Source: RGIG995 sp045543655 (GTDB taxonomy: Bacteria > Bacillota > Clostridia > Oscillospirales > UBA644). From it: a stretch of DNA of 64,000 bases. Of this stretch, positions 1-8,211 are shown piece after piece. Every line of letters starts with the position of its first letter. The first letter of the stretch is position 1. Made by a program: the position numbers and the translations under genes. Below the pieces are notes generated by a model. That model saw only the letters and a list, made by a program, of their open reading frames with translations. It searched no databases and was not told where the DNA came from. The stretch lies in the NCBI GenBank assembly GCA_045543655.1, contig JAZPXN010000015.1:1-64000 (forward strand), in the 5' to 3' direction.

Positions 1-357
1 CCCCGTATCGAACTGCTCGCGAATGGAGACAAAAACAACGCCTTTGCGCTCCAGTTTCTTCATCATTATCGAAAAGTCGCCCACATTACGGCTTGCACGG
101 TCCAGACGGTACACAACCATCATTTTGATCTCGTTCTTTTCGATCTGATCCATCATCCGCTGGAATGCAGGGCGGTTTATATTGCCGCCGGAAAAGCCCT
201 CGTCCTCAAACACAATGGCTTTCTCCGCTTCTGCATCACCGTAGTGCAGACGAATATACTCCCGGCACAGATCCACCTGATTGCCGATACTCTCGCCCTT
301 TCCCGTAAACTTCGATTTTCGTGAATAGATCGCAATAACACCGTTTTCATTTTTCAT
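1..357 (-). CDS. Large serine recombinase, N-terminal part (cut by window edge)
   Basis: The 119 residues visible form a resolvase/invertase catalytic domain. The nucleophilic serine is in YSRKS (about residue 15), followed by EDEGFSG (51-57) and the arginine-bearing helix YRLDRASRN (83-91). The reading frame is open to base 1, so the C-terminal DNA-binding part lies outside the window. The ATG at 357 follows AAAGGAGG by about 10 nt. Proteins of this family include SpoIVCA (sigK element excision), Tn4451 TnpX and phage integrases; which subgroup this is cannot be told from the N-terminus. Because a broken sigK sits at the other end of the accessory block (11238-11582), the inferred job is excision and integration of that block. 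A nested, unrelated element at the left edge is the main alternative. Confidence 0.88.
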   Translation of the reverse strand, partial: MKNENGVIAIYSRKSKFTGKGESIGNQVDLCREYIRLHYGDAEAEKAIVFEDEGFSGGNINRPAFQRMMDQIEKNEIKMMVVYRLDRASRNVGDFSIMMKKLERKGVVFVSIREQFDTG

Positions 358-398
358 GACGAAAATTCCTCCTTTATTTGTGTTATGTATATGTGGGT

Positions 399-427
399 AG
401 TATACCATAAAGTAACACCCAAAACAA
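399..427 (-). promoter_or_regulatory. Candidate promoter of the serine recombinase gene
   Basis: On the minus strand TTGTTT (422-427) and TATACT (399-404) are 17 bp apart and about 45 bp upstream of the recombinase ATG. This fits a vegetative (sigma-A-like) promoter. I see no convincing mother-cell sigma-E pattern here. Confidence 0.4.
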
Positions 428-496
428 TAGATCAATTTTCGTCCGCAAGATTTTTTGTGAACTTTTTGTAAACAATTGCAAAAATCAGCAAAAATT

Positions 497-532
497 CAAG
501 GCTCAGCCGGTCAATCGACCAACTGAGCCTTG
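497..532 (-). terminator. Rho-independent terminator of the accessory operon
   Basis: A 10-bp perfect stem (CAAGGCTCAG with CTGAGCCTTG) continues into an inner GGTC/GACC stem. On the minus strand it is followed by a T-rich stretch. It lies 38 bp past the stop codon at 570, so it closes the operon that runs from 9071 to 570. Confidence 0.7.
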
Positions 533-569
533 TTTGAGTTTTCGCTTAAATCATTTTGTGCTTTACACA

Positions 570-1424
570 TTACTTAAGTACTTCTGAGAGTACCGGAATA
601 ATAATCCCCGCTACTGCTATACCTTGTTCAATAAGCCACTTCATTATTTCCTTTGCTCTGGACCAACGCTTTCCTTTGCTTTCTTTGCTTTTCGATATTT
701 CTTCTAGTTCGGCTAGTTTTTCTAGAACCTCTCTTGCTTGAACATCCGACAATCCCTCGTCTTCAACTTTTTGTCTGGCATTTTCAAATACAGCGGATAT
801 ATCAACGGATACATTCGCAGACGCTGTGGCCGATATTGATGGATTGTTATTGATAATCACCGATGGTGTTGATGCTTTCTTGGATGGAGTTTTTTTGCTA
901 TTTAAGATGTCTTGAGCATATACACGCAATTTTCTAACAATCCCATCAACCACAGTGCAATCAATAGTGTTTTCTTCCTTAAATCCCCAGTCTATGTCCA
1001 CATCAGTTTTGATAGATTTGTTGGCAACAGCGATAATTGACTTATCGAATTTTATATTATCGCCATAGGAATAAAACACTTTTGATATGTACTTTTGAAT
1101 CGCCTTATAGGAGTTTTCTATGTGTTCCCCCTCAAAAATCAAATCTAATATATCCTTGATTTGGGCAGATTTAGGATCAGAAGCGAGCATACCATTCAGA
1201 ACAGAAACAATATCATCAATATCTGCAATCATTTGCTCTTTGGTAATCTCAGCATCGTACATAAAATGATTGCTGATATTTAGATAAGGGGATTTATATA
1301 GTTCATGGAAAAAGTTTTCTAAAGAACTATCAATTCTGCTAATAGCTTTTGGCGTTGGTGAAGTTTTCAGCTTTTCCAATTCATCTATAGCAGTTCTTAT
1401 TTTTTCGATTTGCTTTAATGTCAT
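570..1424 (-). CDS. Unknown protein with coiled N-terminus and hydrophobic C-terminus
   Basis: I do not recognise this 284-residue protein. It is mostly helical, with many charged residues in the first 120 positions. A serine/asparagine/alanine-rich linker (about 185-210, with NNNPS and SATASANVS) comes next. The end is a helical segment with WLIEQGIAVAGIIIPVL, hydrophobic enough to insert in or pore the membrane. The ATG at 1424 has GAGG 8 nt upstream. It is the last gene of the minus-strand operon, 10 bp after the three-helix membrane protein. Its place behind a restriction-modification gene, next to a small membrane protein, makes a defence role possible, but nothing in the sequence proves one. 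Confidence 0.8.
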   Translation of the reverse strand: MTLKQIEKIRTAIDELEKLKTSPTPKAISRIDSSLENFFHELYKSPYLNISNHFMYDAEITKEQMIADIDDIVSVLNGMLASDPKSAQIKDILDLIFEGEHIENSYKAIQKYISKVFYSYGDNIKFDKSIIAVANKSIKTDVDIDWGFKEENTIDCTVVDGIVRKLRVYAQDILNSKKTPSKKASTPSVIINNNPSISATASANVSVDISAVFENARQKVEDEGLSDVQAREVLEKLAELEEISKSKESKGKRWSRAKEIMKWLIEQGIAVAGIIIPVLSEVLK

Positions 1425-1434
1425 AGCAACAACC

Positions 1435-1806
1435 TCACTTTAACGCCTTATATCTATCCATATCTTCCTTGTGATCTCTTCGGGCACCACGATCATACGC
1501 CTCAATGCCAATCACGATTGCTGATACAACAGCAATAATACCAAGAATAAAAATAAAGCTGTTTATACAGTTACTATGAAACTTCAGTATATTTACTTCG
1601 TTCATCGTTACCACTCTGTCAACAAAATCCTGATTTAGAATAATAGATATCATTCCCGAAATAACGAAAGTTGCCATAGAGAGGAAAAGAATATAGACTT
1701 TCAGAATAATACTGTTTTGCTTTGAAATAGCCTTATTTCCCAAAAATCCAACAATTCCACTTGCAATGAGGGATGCGGCTATTCCAATCAACAAATCCCA
1801 CAACAT
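1435..1806 (-). CDS. Small membrane protein, about three transmembrane helices
   Basis: The 123-residue protein has hydrophobic segments at about 3-25, 34-58 and 82-103, followed by a charged tail (YDRGARRDHKEDMDRY). No family is recognised. The ATG at 1806 is preceded by AGGAGG with 8-nt spacing. It lies 12 bp after the 111-residue gene and 10 bp before the 284-residue gene, so the three are almost certainly cotranscribed. Membrane proteins of this size are common effectors in defence loci, which is only a contextual suggestion here. Confidence 0.8.
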   Translation of the reverse strand: MLWDLLIGIAASLIASGIVGFLGNKAISKQNSIILKVYILFLSMATFVISGMISIILNQDFVDRVVTMNEVNILKFHSNCINSFIFILGIIAVVSAIVIGIEAYDRGARRDHKEDMDRYKALK

Positions 1807-1818
1807 AATCCCTACCTC

Positions 1819-2154
1819 CTATTTAGCCAATGCTTCAACATTTGATGCTTCATCTTTGGACAAACGCTGAGCGTAATTTTTAACCGTTTTTGTTATTATT
1901 TTTGCGCCTTGTGTCTGCAAAAAGCTCTCGGCGTTGATGTAGGATTGCTCAGCTGTTGTTGGTTGATAATGATTCACCGAATTCCAAACAGCAGTTTCAA
2001 CAAAATACTTGTTCATCAACTTTTGAATATGCTCTTGCATTTTGTCATACCGCTGTGATACGTAGTACTGTCGGAGGAGGATTACATCGTCGATGTAATC
2101 CTTAACCTCTTTAACATCCTTGAATTTTTCATAAGTCTTTAAATAATCTGTCAT
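1819..2154 (-). CDS. Small unknown protein following the restriction enzyme
   Basis: This is a 111-residue hydrophilic, probably all-helical protein with no signal peptide or membrane segment and no motif I recognise. Its ATG at 2154 is only 2 bp from the stop of the 1348-residue restriction-modification gene, whose last codons supply the GGAG ribosome site. Translation is therefore likely coupled. That tight link suggests it works with the restriction enzyme or belongs to a three-gene module with the next two genes. Confidence 0.78.
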   Translation of the reverse strand: MTDYLKTYEKFKDVKEVKDYIDDVILLRQYYVSQRYDKMQEHIQKLMNKYFVETAVWNSVNHYQPTTAEQSYINAESFLQTQGAKIITKTVKNYAQRLSKDEASNVEALAK

Positions 2155-2156
2155 TT

Positions 2157-5100
2157 TTACTCCATCGGCTTAATCATAGATTCGATAAATGCGATTTCTT
2201 CCTCTGTCAGTCCGTACTTGACATATAGTTCTGCATCAGACCAAGGCTTTGTAAAGTCCAAAATAGGCACAAAGCGATATGTTTTGCTCGGTAAATCCTG
2301 CGATGTTTTACTTGCCAAAACCAATGCTCTAAACAACCTTGTTTTCAGATAACTAATAAAATTGGTAGCCTCGATTTCTGTTGCAAAAGAAGCATATAGG
2401 TATGTTTGGGAACAGACTGAATTAGCAGGAGCATATTCGGGTTGTCCAACAATTTGATGCGGAAAACTGTCACCGGCACCGTATGCTTTAGGAAGTAGAA
2501 CTTTGTGCTTATCGATGTCTTGTTCGTTTTTGGTAATTACACTTTTGTCAATATAAGAAATTTTTCTTGAAGAATTCTCAAGATAGAAAAGCATTGTATC
2601 GTGTGGTGGTTCACTTGTTTCATAAACAGAATAAGCACGTTTGCTGCTCGTTTTGGGATTTGTAGGAATACCAAATGGAGTATCACCTGATATAATAGAC
2701 GCTACAGATTTAGATGCATCTGTAATATCAGCATTTACCTTTTTCACAATACTCTCAAGTCGAGGATCTTGGATTAATATATCAAACTCATCCAATTTTC
2801 TGCTAACTATATTTTCACTTCCGTTCTGAATTAGTTTGTAAGAGCAATTACCAGTATACTTTTTATCGTGCACAAAATAACAAATTCCACCCTTAATTGC
2901 GACGTCGGGAAAAACTTCGTGAGAATCAGTGTAAGATACCATATTTTTGATACTACGATTCCCCAGCATCTTTCTTCGGAAATCACCAAGTAAATGCTCT
3001 CTGCCGGTTGTGAACCACTTAGAGGGGATTATCAAGGAAACAAAACTGGGGGCTGCTTCATATGCAACCTCAACAAAGTGTTGATAAATCGGTGCATCAT
3101 TTGTGCCACCAGATGCCCCTTTTAATTGATAAGGGGGGTTACCCAATACTGCATCAAAAATCACTTTCTCATCTCCTTCTGCGATTTCATCGCTCATTGT
3201 AATGCTGTTAAAAGGCTTATTCTGCCTTAACAATGCTGCTATGCGTTCATAGTCTATATCGCCATCCTCGTCCTTAACCTCCAAAAGGCTGTAGGAATTG
3301 AACTTGGAAGCGATATTATCAACATTTAAGTCCAAAATCTCGTATATCATACGGGTGAACTCATAGGTGATGCCTGATGTGGGGATGGTGTAAATGGTAT
3401 CCTTCAATGCTTCTTTATCATATCCCAATGCGATATACTTTTCAAATACGGCAAGGGCGAATTCTCCAGCTTTGCCTGCAATATCGAGCACCTTGCTTCC
3501 GTTATCCATCACGGTTCTCAAATCGGCATCGTCAATCATGCCAATCATATCCTTGCAGATATGCTTCGGTGTGATAACCTCGGATTCGCCGAGCTTTCCA
3601 AACTTCTGAACAGATACGGATGCGCGCGTGACGGGATCAACACTGTCATCATGGGAAAGCTGATTCAAATTCAGAATCTTATTATCCAAGTTGTTGATAA
3701 CAAATCTGTCAGCGTGGGCGAGTATTCCTTCAAGTACCGTTTTGCTGATGCCCAGGTTTTTCGCAATGCGTGCGTTGTTCGGTTCGTCTATACACGCAAT
3801 AATATCTCTCAGTGAAATGATCCTGCTCTTCGTAAGGAATGCAAAGAACAGAATTCTTGCATAGTACGACCGGAACTGCTTAACTGCATCCTTGCCTTTT
3901 TCTTCTTTCTGTGTTGTATCGGCGGATGTTTCAGTCTGTGTATCCGTTCCTGTGGCTGTGCCGGTTGTTCCTGTGGGATCGGTCGGCTCGTCATCTTCGG
4001 GCGCATCCATATCATCGCCATCTCCGGCTGCTGCCTTGATCGTAAGGCCCGCTTTTGAGCCAAGTTCATTTTCACGTTCAATCGCTACACGAATCGCGTC
4101 GATATCCAGCAACGACATATCAACAGGAATCTCAACGGTCTCTTCTGCAACACCTCGCGTCTTGGAATACTCACTGACAGCCTTCATAATGTCTGTTGCT
4201 TCGATCTGCGTAATTCTGTCCTTATTCATTACGATGATAGGAGAGATACGCAATTCTTCTTCGATGCGCTCATGAAGTTTTCCGTTGCCGGTTTCATCAG
4301 TATTCACATTATAGACCTGTGCCTTTTGTCCCTGCATAATGAATACGCGGTCGGGATCAAAATCAACAAGAAGTGTCTGCGGTTTCATATTGAACCGAAT
4401 AATTTTCCCGTCATCGCCTACATATTCTTTTATGTACTGGTTTTGAAGGCGGAAAATTGCCTGATCATAATCCTGCGGCGATGCCGTATCCTTGAGAAAC
4501 AGCATAGTATCCCATTCGGGGACAGTGCTGCCTGTCAGCATACGGTTGACTGTAAGCGTAATGGTTTTCTTTCCTTCCGCTTCGCATTTGCTGATTGCTC
4601 TCTTTATATCACTTGGCTTCTTATACCGATTGGGGTTATCAACACCGGAAATGTTGATAATCTCATAGCCGTTCAAGTTCTTGAATTTATCGGCATTGTT
4701 TCTGATCAATGCTTCAAGAGCATCGCAAGACGCACAGTACGGCAAAACGACAACAATATGGCGGCACATATTACCGTCTTTGATCTTTTCGTAATCAAGG
4801 AAGCCGAGCAGTTCTTCATCTTCCTTGCTGCCATCTATGACTTCAAGCAATTCAAGAATTTCCTGCTCATGAATGAACAGCTTGTGGGTTCCGTCATCGG
4901 CTCTGCCAACGGATCTTGGTTTGAAGAGCGCGGAGAATGCATCCGACATGCCGCTTTCACGCAAAATAGCCATACGCTTGCGTGCAGACTCATTCGGATT
5001 GAATGCAAATCTTATCATTTGAGGGAAACCGAAATAAGGATTTTCCCACTCTTCCTTCGGCTCGTCCTTTGCAAAGTTATCTCTATCCCATTCCTCTTGC

Positions 5101-6203
5101 TCACGAACGATATCGGTGAACTGATAGAAGGCAATTAAGTCTTGCTCTCTATCAAATTCATCGCTCATCAAAATACGGTAAGGTGTACCGGAAAGGTGCA
5201 CGGTTACATTGACGTCAAATTCCTTAGTGCTTTCCAAGATATCCTCAACGGCATACTTTTCTTCCTTTGACAGCTTCTCGCCCTGGCTCGCACGAAGAAC
5301 AGCACCGTACTTCTCGGCTCTTGCACCGAAGTGTGTTTCGTCAACGAGAAGGAGATCTATTTTGCGACCGAAAATTTGAGCATGCTTGTCCTTGATATTC
5401 TTGCCCTGCAGATCCTGCAAAGTTAAGAATACCACGACCTTCTTCGGATCGGCAGGGTGGTCAAGGGTATCCGTTATAATGCTATAATTGTTTTCCAGGT
5501 CGGCAGAAGAGAAAAATTCATAATCGTTTCTGAAGTTCTCGGCACTCTCAACTGTCTTACGCCACTCGTCGCGCACGTCAGCTTTTGCTGATACAACGAC
5601 AACGAGCTTTGCGCCCATTTCCTTAGCGCAGCACATAGATGTGAAGGATTTACCAAAACGCATAACGGCATACATAAGCAGATGTGTTCTCCCGTTGTTC
5701 ACGGCTTGCTTAAATGCATCGATTGTCGCTTGCTGATTAGGGCGAGGAAACCACATTCCCGTGGAGGCGTATTTCTCGGTGGTCGGCAGTTGCGTGGTGG
5801 CATCGTAATAGTGATATCTGCCGGCTTTTGTGCGAAAATCCTCGTTAATATCTGCAATAGCTTCCTCTACATCGCCTGCAGTTGCTTCTCTGAAAAATTC
5901 TCTGGAATAGTATACATCGCCGGGCAAATCCGCCGGTTCAAGGCGCACTCTGTTCTTTTCTGTTTCCAAGAAAGAATGGACGGCAAAGTCACGGAAATAC
6001 ACATCGTCGGTGATCTTTGCGCTGCCTTCAAATTTCTTTTCGAGATTAGGAAAATGCTCCTGCCACTCGTTAAGACGCTTGGATACCGGACGATAGGTAT
6101 CTCCGACTTTCAGGTAGTTCGGAATCGTATTCGTAGTAAAAGCATATATATGAGGTTCCACGCGCCCTGTTATTAAGCTGTCAAGTATGCTTAAATCTTT
6201 CAT
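2157..6203 (-). CDS. GIY-YIG nuclease / helicase / N6-adenine methyltransferase fusion (restriction-modification enzyme)
   Basis: The 1348-residue polypeptide carries several parts in order. First is a GIY-YIG (T5orf172-like) nuclease (about 18-60, with IYAFTT, LKVGDT and KRLNEW). Next is a superfamily-2 motor with Walker A-like MRFGKSFT (about 180), DETHFG (about 286), SGTPYR, and a C-terminal helicase lobe ending in LTGSTVPEWD and the QAIFRLQNQ helix (about 560). A Thr/Asp-rich linker follows (about 725-770). Then comes an Eco57I-type methyltransferase with VLDIAGKAGEF (SAM site, about 904) and the catalytic NPPY (about 1022), and a C-terminal part likely to read the DNA target. The order nuclease-motor-methylase-target domain is that of single-chain type ISP enzymes, but with GIY-YIG at the front. 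GGAG lies 7 nt before the ATG. The upstream methylase-like gene is probably a partner. Confidence 0.9.
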   Translation of the reverse strand: MKDLSILDSLITGRVEPHIYAFTTNTIPNYLKVGDTYRPVSKRLNEWQEHFPNLEKKFEGSAKITDDVYFRDFAVHSFLETEKNRVRLEPADLPGDVYYSREFFREATAGDVEEAIADINEDFRTKAGRYHYYDATTQLPTTEKYASTGMWFPRPNQQATIDAFKQAVNNGRTHLLMYAVMRFGKSFTSMCCAKEMGAKLVVVVSAKADVRDEWRKTVESAENFRNDYEFFSSADLENNYSIITDTLDHPADPKKVVVFLTLQDLQGKNIKDKHAQIFGRKIDLLLVDETHFGARAEKYGAVLRASQGEKLSKEEKYAVEDILESTKEFDVNVTVHLSGTPYRILMSDEFDREQDLIAFYQFTDIVREQEEWDRDNFAKDEPKEEWENPYFGFPQMIRFAFNPNESARKRMAILRESGMSDAFSALFKPRSVGRADDGTHKLFIHEQEILELLEVIDGSKEDEELLGFLDYEKIKDGNMCRHIVVVLPYCASCDALEALIRNNADKFKNLNGYEIINISGVDNPNRYKKPSDIKRAISKCEAEGKKTITLTVNRMLTGSTVPEWDTMLFLKDTASPQDYDQAIFRLQNQYIKEYVGDDGKIIRFNMKPQTLLVDFDPDRVFIMQGQKAQVYNVNTDETGNGKLHERIEEELRISPIIVMNKDRITQIEATDIMKAVSEYSKTRGVAEETVEIPVDMSLLDIDAIRVAIERENELGSKAGLTIKAAAGDGDDMDAPEDDEPTDPTGTTGTATGTDTQTETSADTTQKEEKGKDAVKQFRSYYARILFFAFLTKSRIISLRDIIACIDEPNNARIAKNLGISKTVLEGILAHADRFVINNLDNKILNLNQLSHDDSVDPVTRASVSVQKFGKLGESEVITPKHICKDMIGMIDDADLRTVMDNGSKVLDIAGKAGEFALAVFEKYIALGYDKEALKDTIYTIPTSGITYEFTRMIYEILDLNVDNIASKFNSYSLLEVKDEDGDIDYERIAALLRQNKPFNSITMSDEIAEGDEKVIFDAVLGNPPYQLKGASGGTNDAPIYQHFVEVAYEAAPSFVSLIIPSKWFTTGREHLLGDFRRKMLGNRSIKNMVSYTDSHEVFPDVAIKGGICYFVHDKKYTGNCSYKLIQNGSENIVSRKLDEFDILIQDPRLESIVKKVNADITDASKSVASIISGDTPFGIPTNPKTSSKRAYSVYETSEPPHDTMLFYLENSSRKISYIDKSVITKNEQDIDKHKVLLPKAYGAGDSFPHQIVGQPEYAPANSVCSQTYLYASFATEIEATNFISYLKTRLFRALVLASKTSQDLPSKTYRFVPILDFTKPWSDAELYVKYGLTEEEIAFIESMIKPME

Positions 6204-6216
6204 TATAATGCTCCAA

Positions 6217-7194
6217 TCAATCTTTTTTCAGCAAGGACACGAATGTGACCTCTTTTTTGGCCTTCCAATCCTTTATGATACAGTAAATACCGGTGTGAGC
6301 GTAGGGATCGTTCTTAGCACATCCCGGGCAAGGCTGCTTTTCAGTATTCATATCAAACAGCGTAAGCTGACCTTCTTCTACCTCTTTACAACTTTCGGGA
6401 ATGACGAATTTCAATCCGTCCATCTGCCATATGTTCCAAGAGAGGATGTCGGCAATCTTCTTGAGAATATCGATATCGGGTTCTTTATCGAACTTGGCTT
6501 TATAGTAATCGATGAAGGTAAAGAGCAGATTCTCGCGTGCCAAAAGCACATTATCGCCCTGCCAATCGTAGCCGTAGATGTTCTGAAAGGACTTAATTAC
6601 CCACTTCAGCCATTCTTTTTCTGTTTGTGTGTTCTCACTCACAACACGAAGCTTTCTATCCAGCAATCCGATACGCTGTGAAAGTTCTATCATGTATCCG
6701 CTGACAGTATCGTAACGGCTGACAAGGTACGGCGCTTCGCCACAGGTGATCTCCAAGCGAACATCGTTAATATAATCCTGCCAAGTCTTACCCGTTGAAG
6801 ATGGGAATAAAATCGGCTCAATTGTTGCGATCCAAGTCTTATCGATTTCTTCGTTAAACACAAAATCCGTTCCGAACCATGCATTATCGACAAGATTATT
6901 CTGTTTGTTGCAAATCCAAGAAGGAGTAAACACCTCCGCTTTATCACGGATACGGTCTGTTTGTTCCTTTTTGGATTTTTCGGTTCTTGGTTTTATAATA
7001 TTGCCGTGGTAACCTGTAATTGCTTCGACGGTTATGTGGTCATAGCTTTGGTAGCCAAATCCACGCGAACTATAGTTATCGGTTGCCCAGATAATATTCT
7101 TGCCTGACGACCTGTCTCGCAGAAGGACACTCAGAAGCTCATTATCTAAACGATAAATATAGTTTTCTTTTATGTCGATTTTGTTCTTTTCCAT
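6217..7194 (-). CDS. Methylase-like accessory subunit of the restriction system
   Basis: The 325-residue protein has phrases typical of adenine methyltransferases around their target region: AEVFTPSWICNK (about 87-98), APYLVSRYD, RIGLLDRKLRVV and a IYGYDWQGDNVLLARENLL stretch. I find no SAM-binding glycine motif and no NPPY/DPPY catalytic motif, so it is probably not a complete enzyme. A CPGC pair near residue 290 and a later cysteine may bind zinc. I chose the ATG at 7194, which has AGGTG at a suitable distance, over an upstream GTG. It ends 13 bp before the 1348-residue fusion gene, so a specificity or assembly subunit of that enzyme is the best guess. Confidence 0.8.
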   Translation of the reverse strand: MEKNKIDIKENYIYRLDNELLSVLLRDRSSGKNIIWATDNYSSRGFGYQSYDHITVEAITGYHGNIIKPRTEKSKKEQTDRIRDKAEVFTPSWICNKQNNLVDNAWFGTDFVFNEEIDKTWIATIEPILFPSSTGKTWQDYINDVRLEITCGEAPYLVSRYDTVSGYMIELSQRIGLLDRKLRVVSENTQTEKEWLKWVIKSFQNIYGYDWQGDNVLLARENLLFTFIDYYKAKFDKEPDIDILKKIADILSWNIWQMDGLKFVIPESCKEVEEGQLTLFDMNTEKQPCPGCAKNDPYAHTGIYCIIKDWKAKKEVTFVSLLKKD

Positions 7195-7224
7195 GCATTT
7201 CACCTAATAAAATATTTTGAACGC

Positions 7225-7788
7225 TTATTTTGCATCTTCCTCATTACTCTGTGCTACTATTTCCGTATCAGTCGAATTTGTTTCCTTTAGCAACATACTC
7301 ATCACTAAAAGTTCGTTCCAAAGATTTATTCTATCTTTGATAATTCCTACAAGCCAAACACTAAAAAACAAGAAACTGAATGACAAGAAAGTGCACAAAT
7401 TGCTAACCCATTCATGTTCAAACATTTTTAGAGGAACAATCAGTCCTAACAACAAAATGACCACAGAAATCACTTCGACTATATTGCTGATTATTTTAAG
7501 AACTTTGGCCTTCTTATCGTTGTTCCAAAAATGCAAATATTTCTTGTAAAAGAAATCCCATTTTTCATCAATTTGGAAGTTGCCCATCTTTTTTATACAA
7601 TCAAATTTTTGCTTTTCTTCCTCATCTCGTATTGCAATAAGGCTTTGTAGCGTTTGCGAAATGGTTATTAGAAGTGAGCATATGGAGAGCGTTGTTAAAA
7701 TTTGTACAGAAACTCCAAAAAAACAAGATATAACACCCAAGGCTGCAAAGCCTATGGTGAGACCTAACGCTATATTTCCTTTTTTCAT
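7225..7788 (-). CDS. Membrane protein with four predicted helices
   Basis: In this 187-residue protein two hairpins of hydrophobic segments (about 5-25 and 29-50; about 100-120 and 130-152) flank a charged cytosolic-type loop of about 45 residues. The tail is acidic (NSTDTEIVAQSNEEDAK). No family is recognised; a two-plus-two helix effector such as a SLATT-like protein is one possibility. The ATG at 7788 has AAAGGA 8 nt upstream. It stands 3 bp after the DUF3990 companion gene and 30 bp before the methylase-like gene, so it bridges the toxin-like pair and the restriction genes in one operon. Confidence 0.8.
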   Translation of the reverse strand: MKKGNIALGLTIGFAALGVISCFFGVSVQILTTLSICSLLITISQTLQSLIAIRDEEEKQKFDCIKKMGNFQIDEKWDFFYKKYLHFWNNDKKAKVLKIISNIVEVISVVILLLGLIVPLKMFEHEWVSNLCTFLSFSFLFFSVWLVGIIKDRINLWNELLVMSMLLKETNSTDTEIVAQSNEEDAK

Positions 7789-7791
7789 AAT

Positions 7792-8211
7792 TCATCCTTT
7801 TCTCTGTATATATATTTCCTTCAAATCCTCGATTGCCACTTCGGGGGCAAGAGTGTGGAAGACGAACCAATTACGGTTCATCGTTTCGGCAGGGGCTTGC
7901 TTATAGATCTCCTTACTGTCCTCGCCGGTGATAAAGTGCCAGAAGCGGTACAGATAGCCGCTCCAATAGAGTGTTTCTCTATCAAACACATTGCCGGTCT
8001 TGGTTAGCTCAACCGTCTCTGCAAGCTCGGCAAGGAGGTATTCTTCTCCCGCCCACTGCATACGGTTAAACTTGGAATCCAGTCCCTTAGCGACCTCAGA
8101 GGTCATAAACGCCTTGATAAAAGTGGCGCTGTCGTAACCCTTCTTGCCGGACAGTTCAAACAGTCTGCCCTGAATATCACACAGTTTAAATTCCAGTTCA
8201 TTCATACTCAT
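7792..8211 (-). CDS. Companion of the HTH-DUF3990 protein (candidate antitoxin)
   Basis: The 139-residue protein is rich in aromatic residues (WAGEEYLL, YWSGYLYRFWHF, NRNWFVFHTLAP). It has no membrane segment and no motif I can name. Its ATG overlaps the stop of the HTH-DUF3990 gene by 4 bp (ATGA), which implies coupled translation and fixed stoichiometry. Small genes fused in this way to DUF3990 toxins usually protect against or regulate them, so antitoxin is the working guess. A substrate adaptor is an alternative. Confidence 0.75.
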   Translation of the reverse strand: MSMNELEFKLCDIQGRLFELSGKKGYDSATFIKAFMTSEVAKGLDSKFNRMQWAGEEYLLAELAETVELTKTGNVFDRETLYWSGYLYRFWHFITGEDSKEIYKQAPAETMNRNWFVFHTLAPEVAIEDLKEIYIQRKG

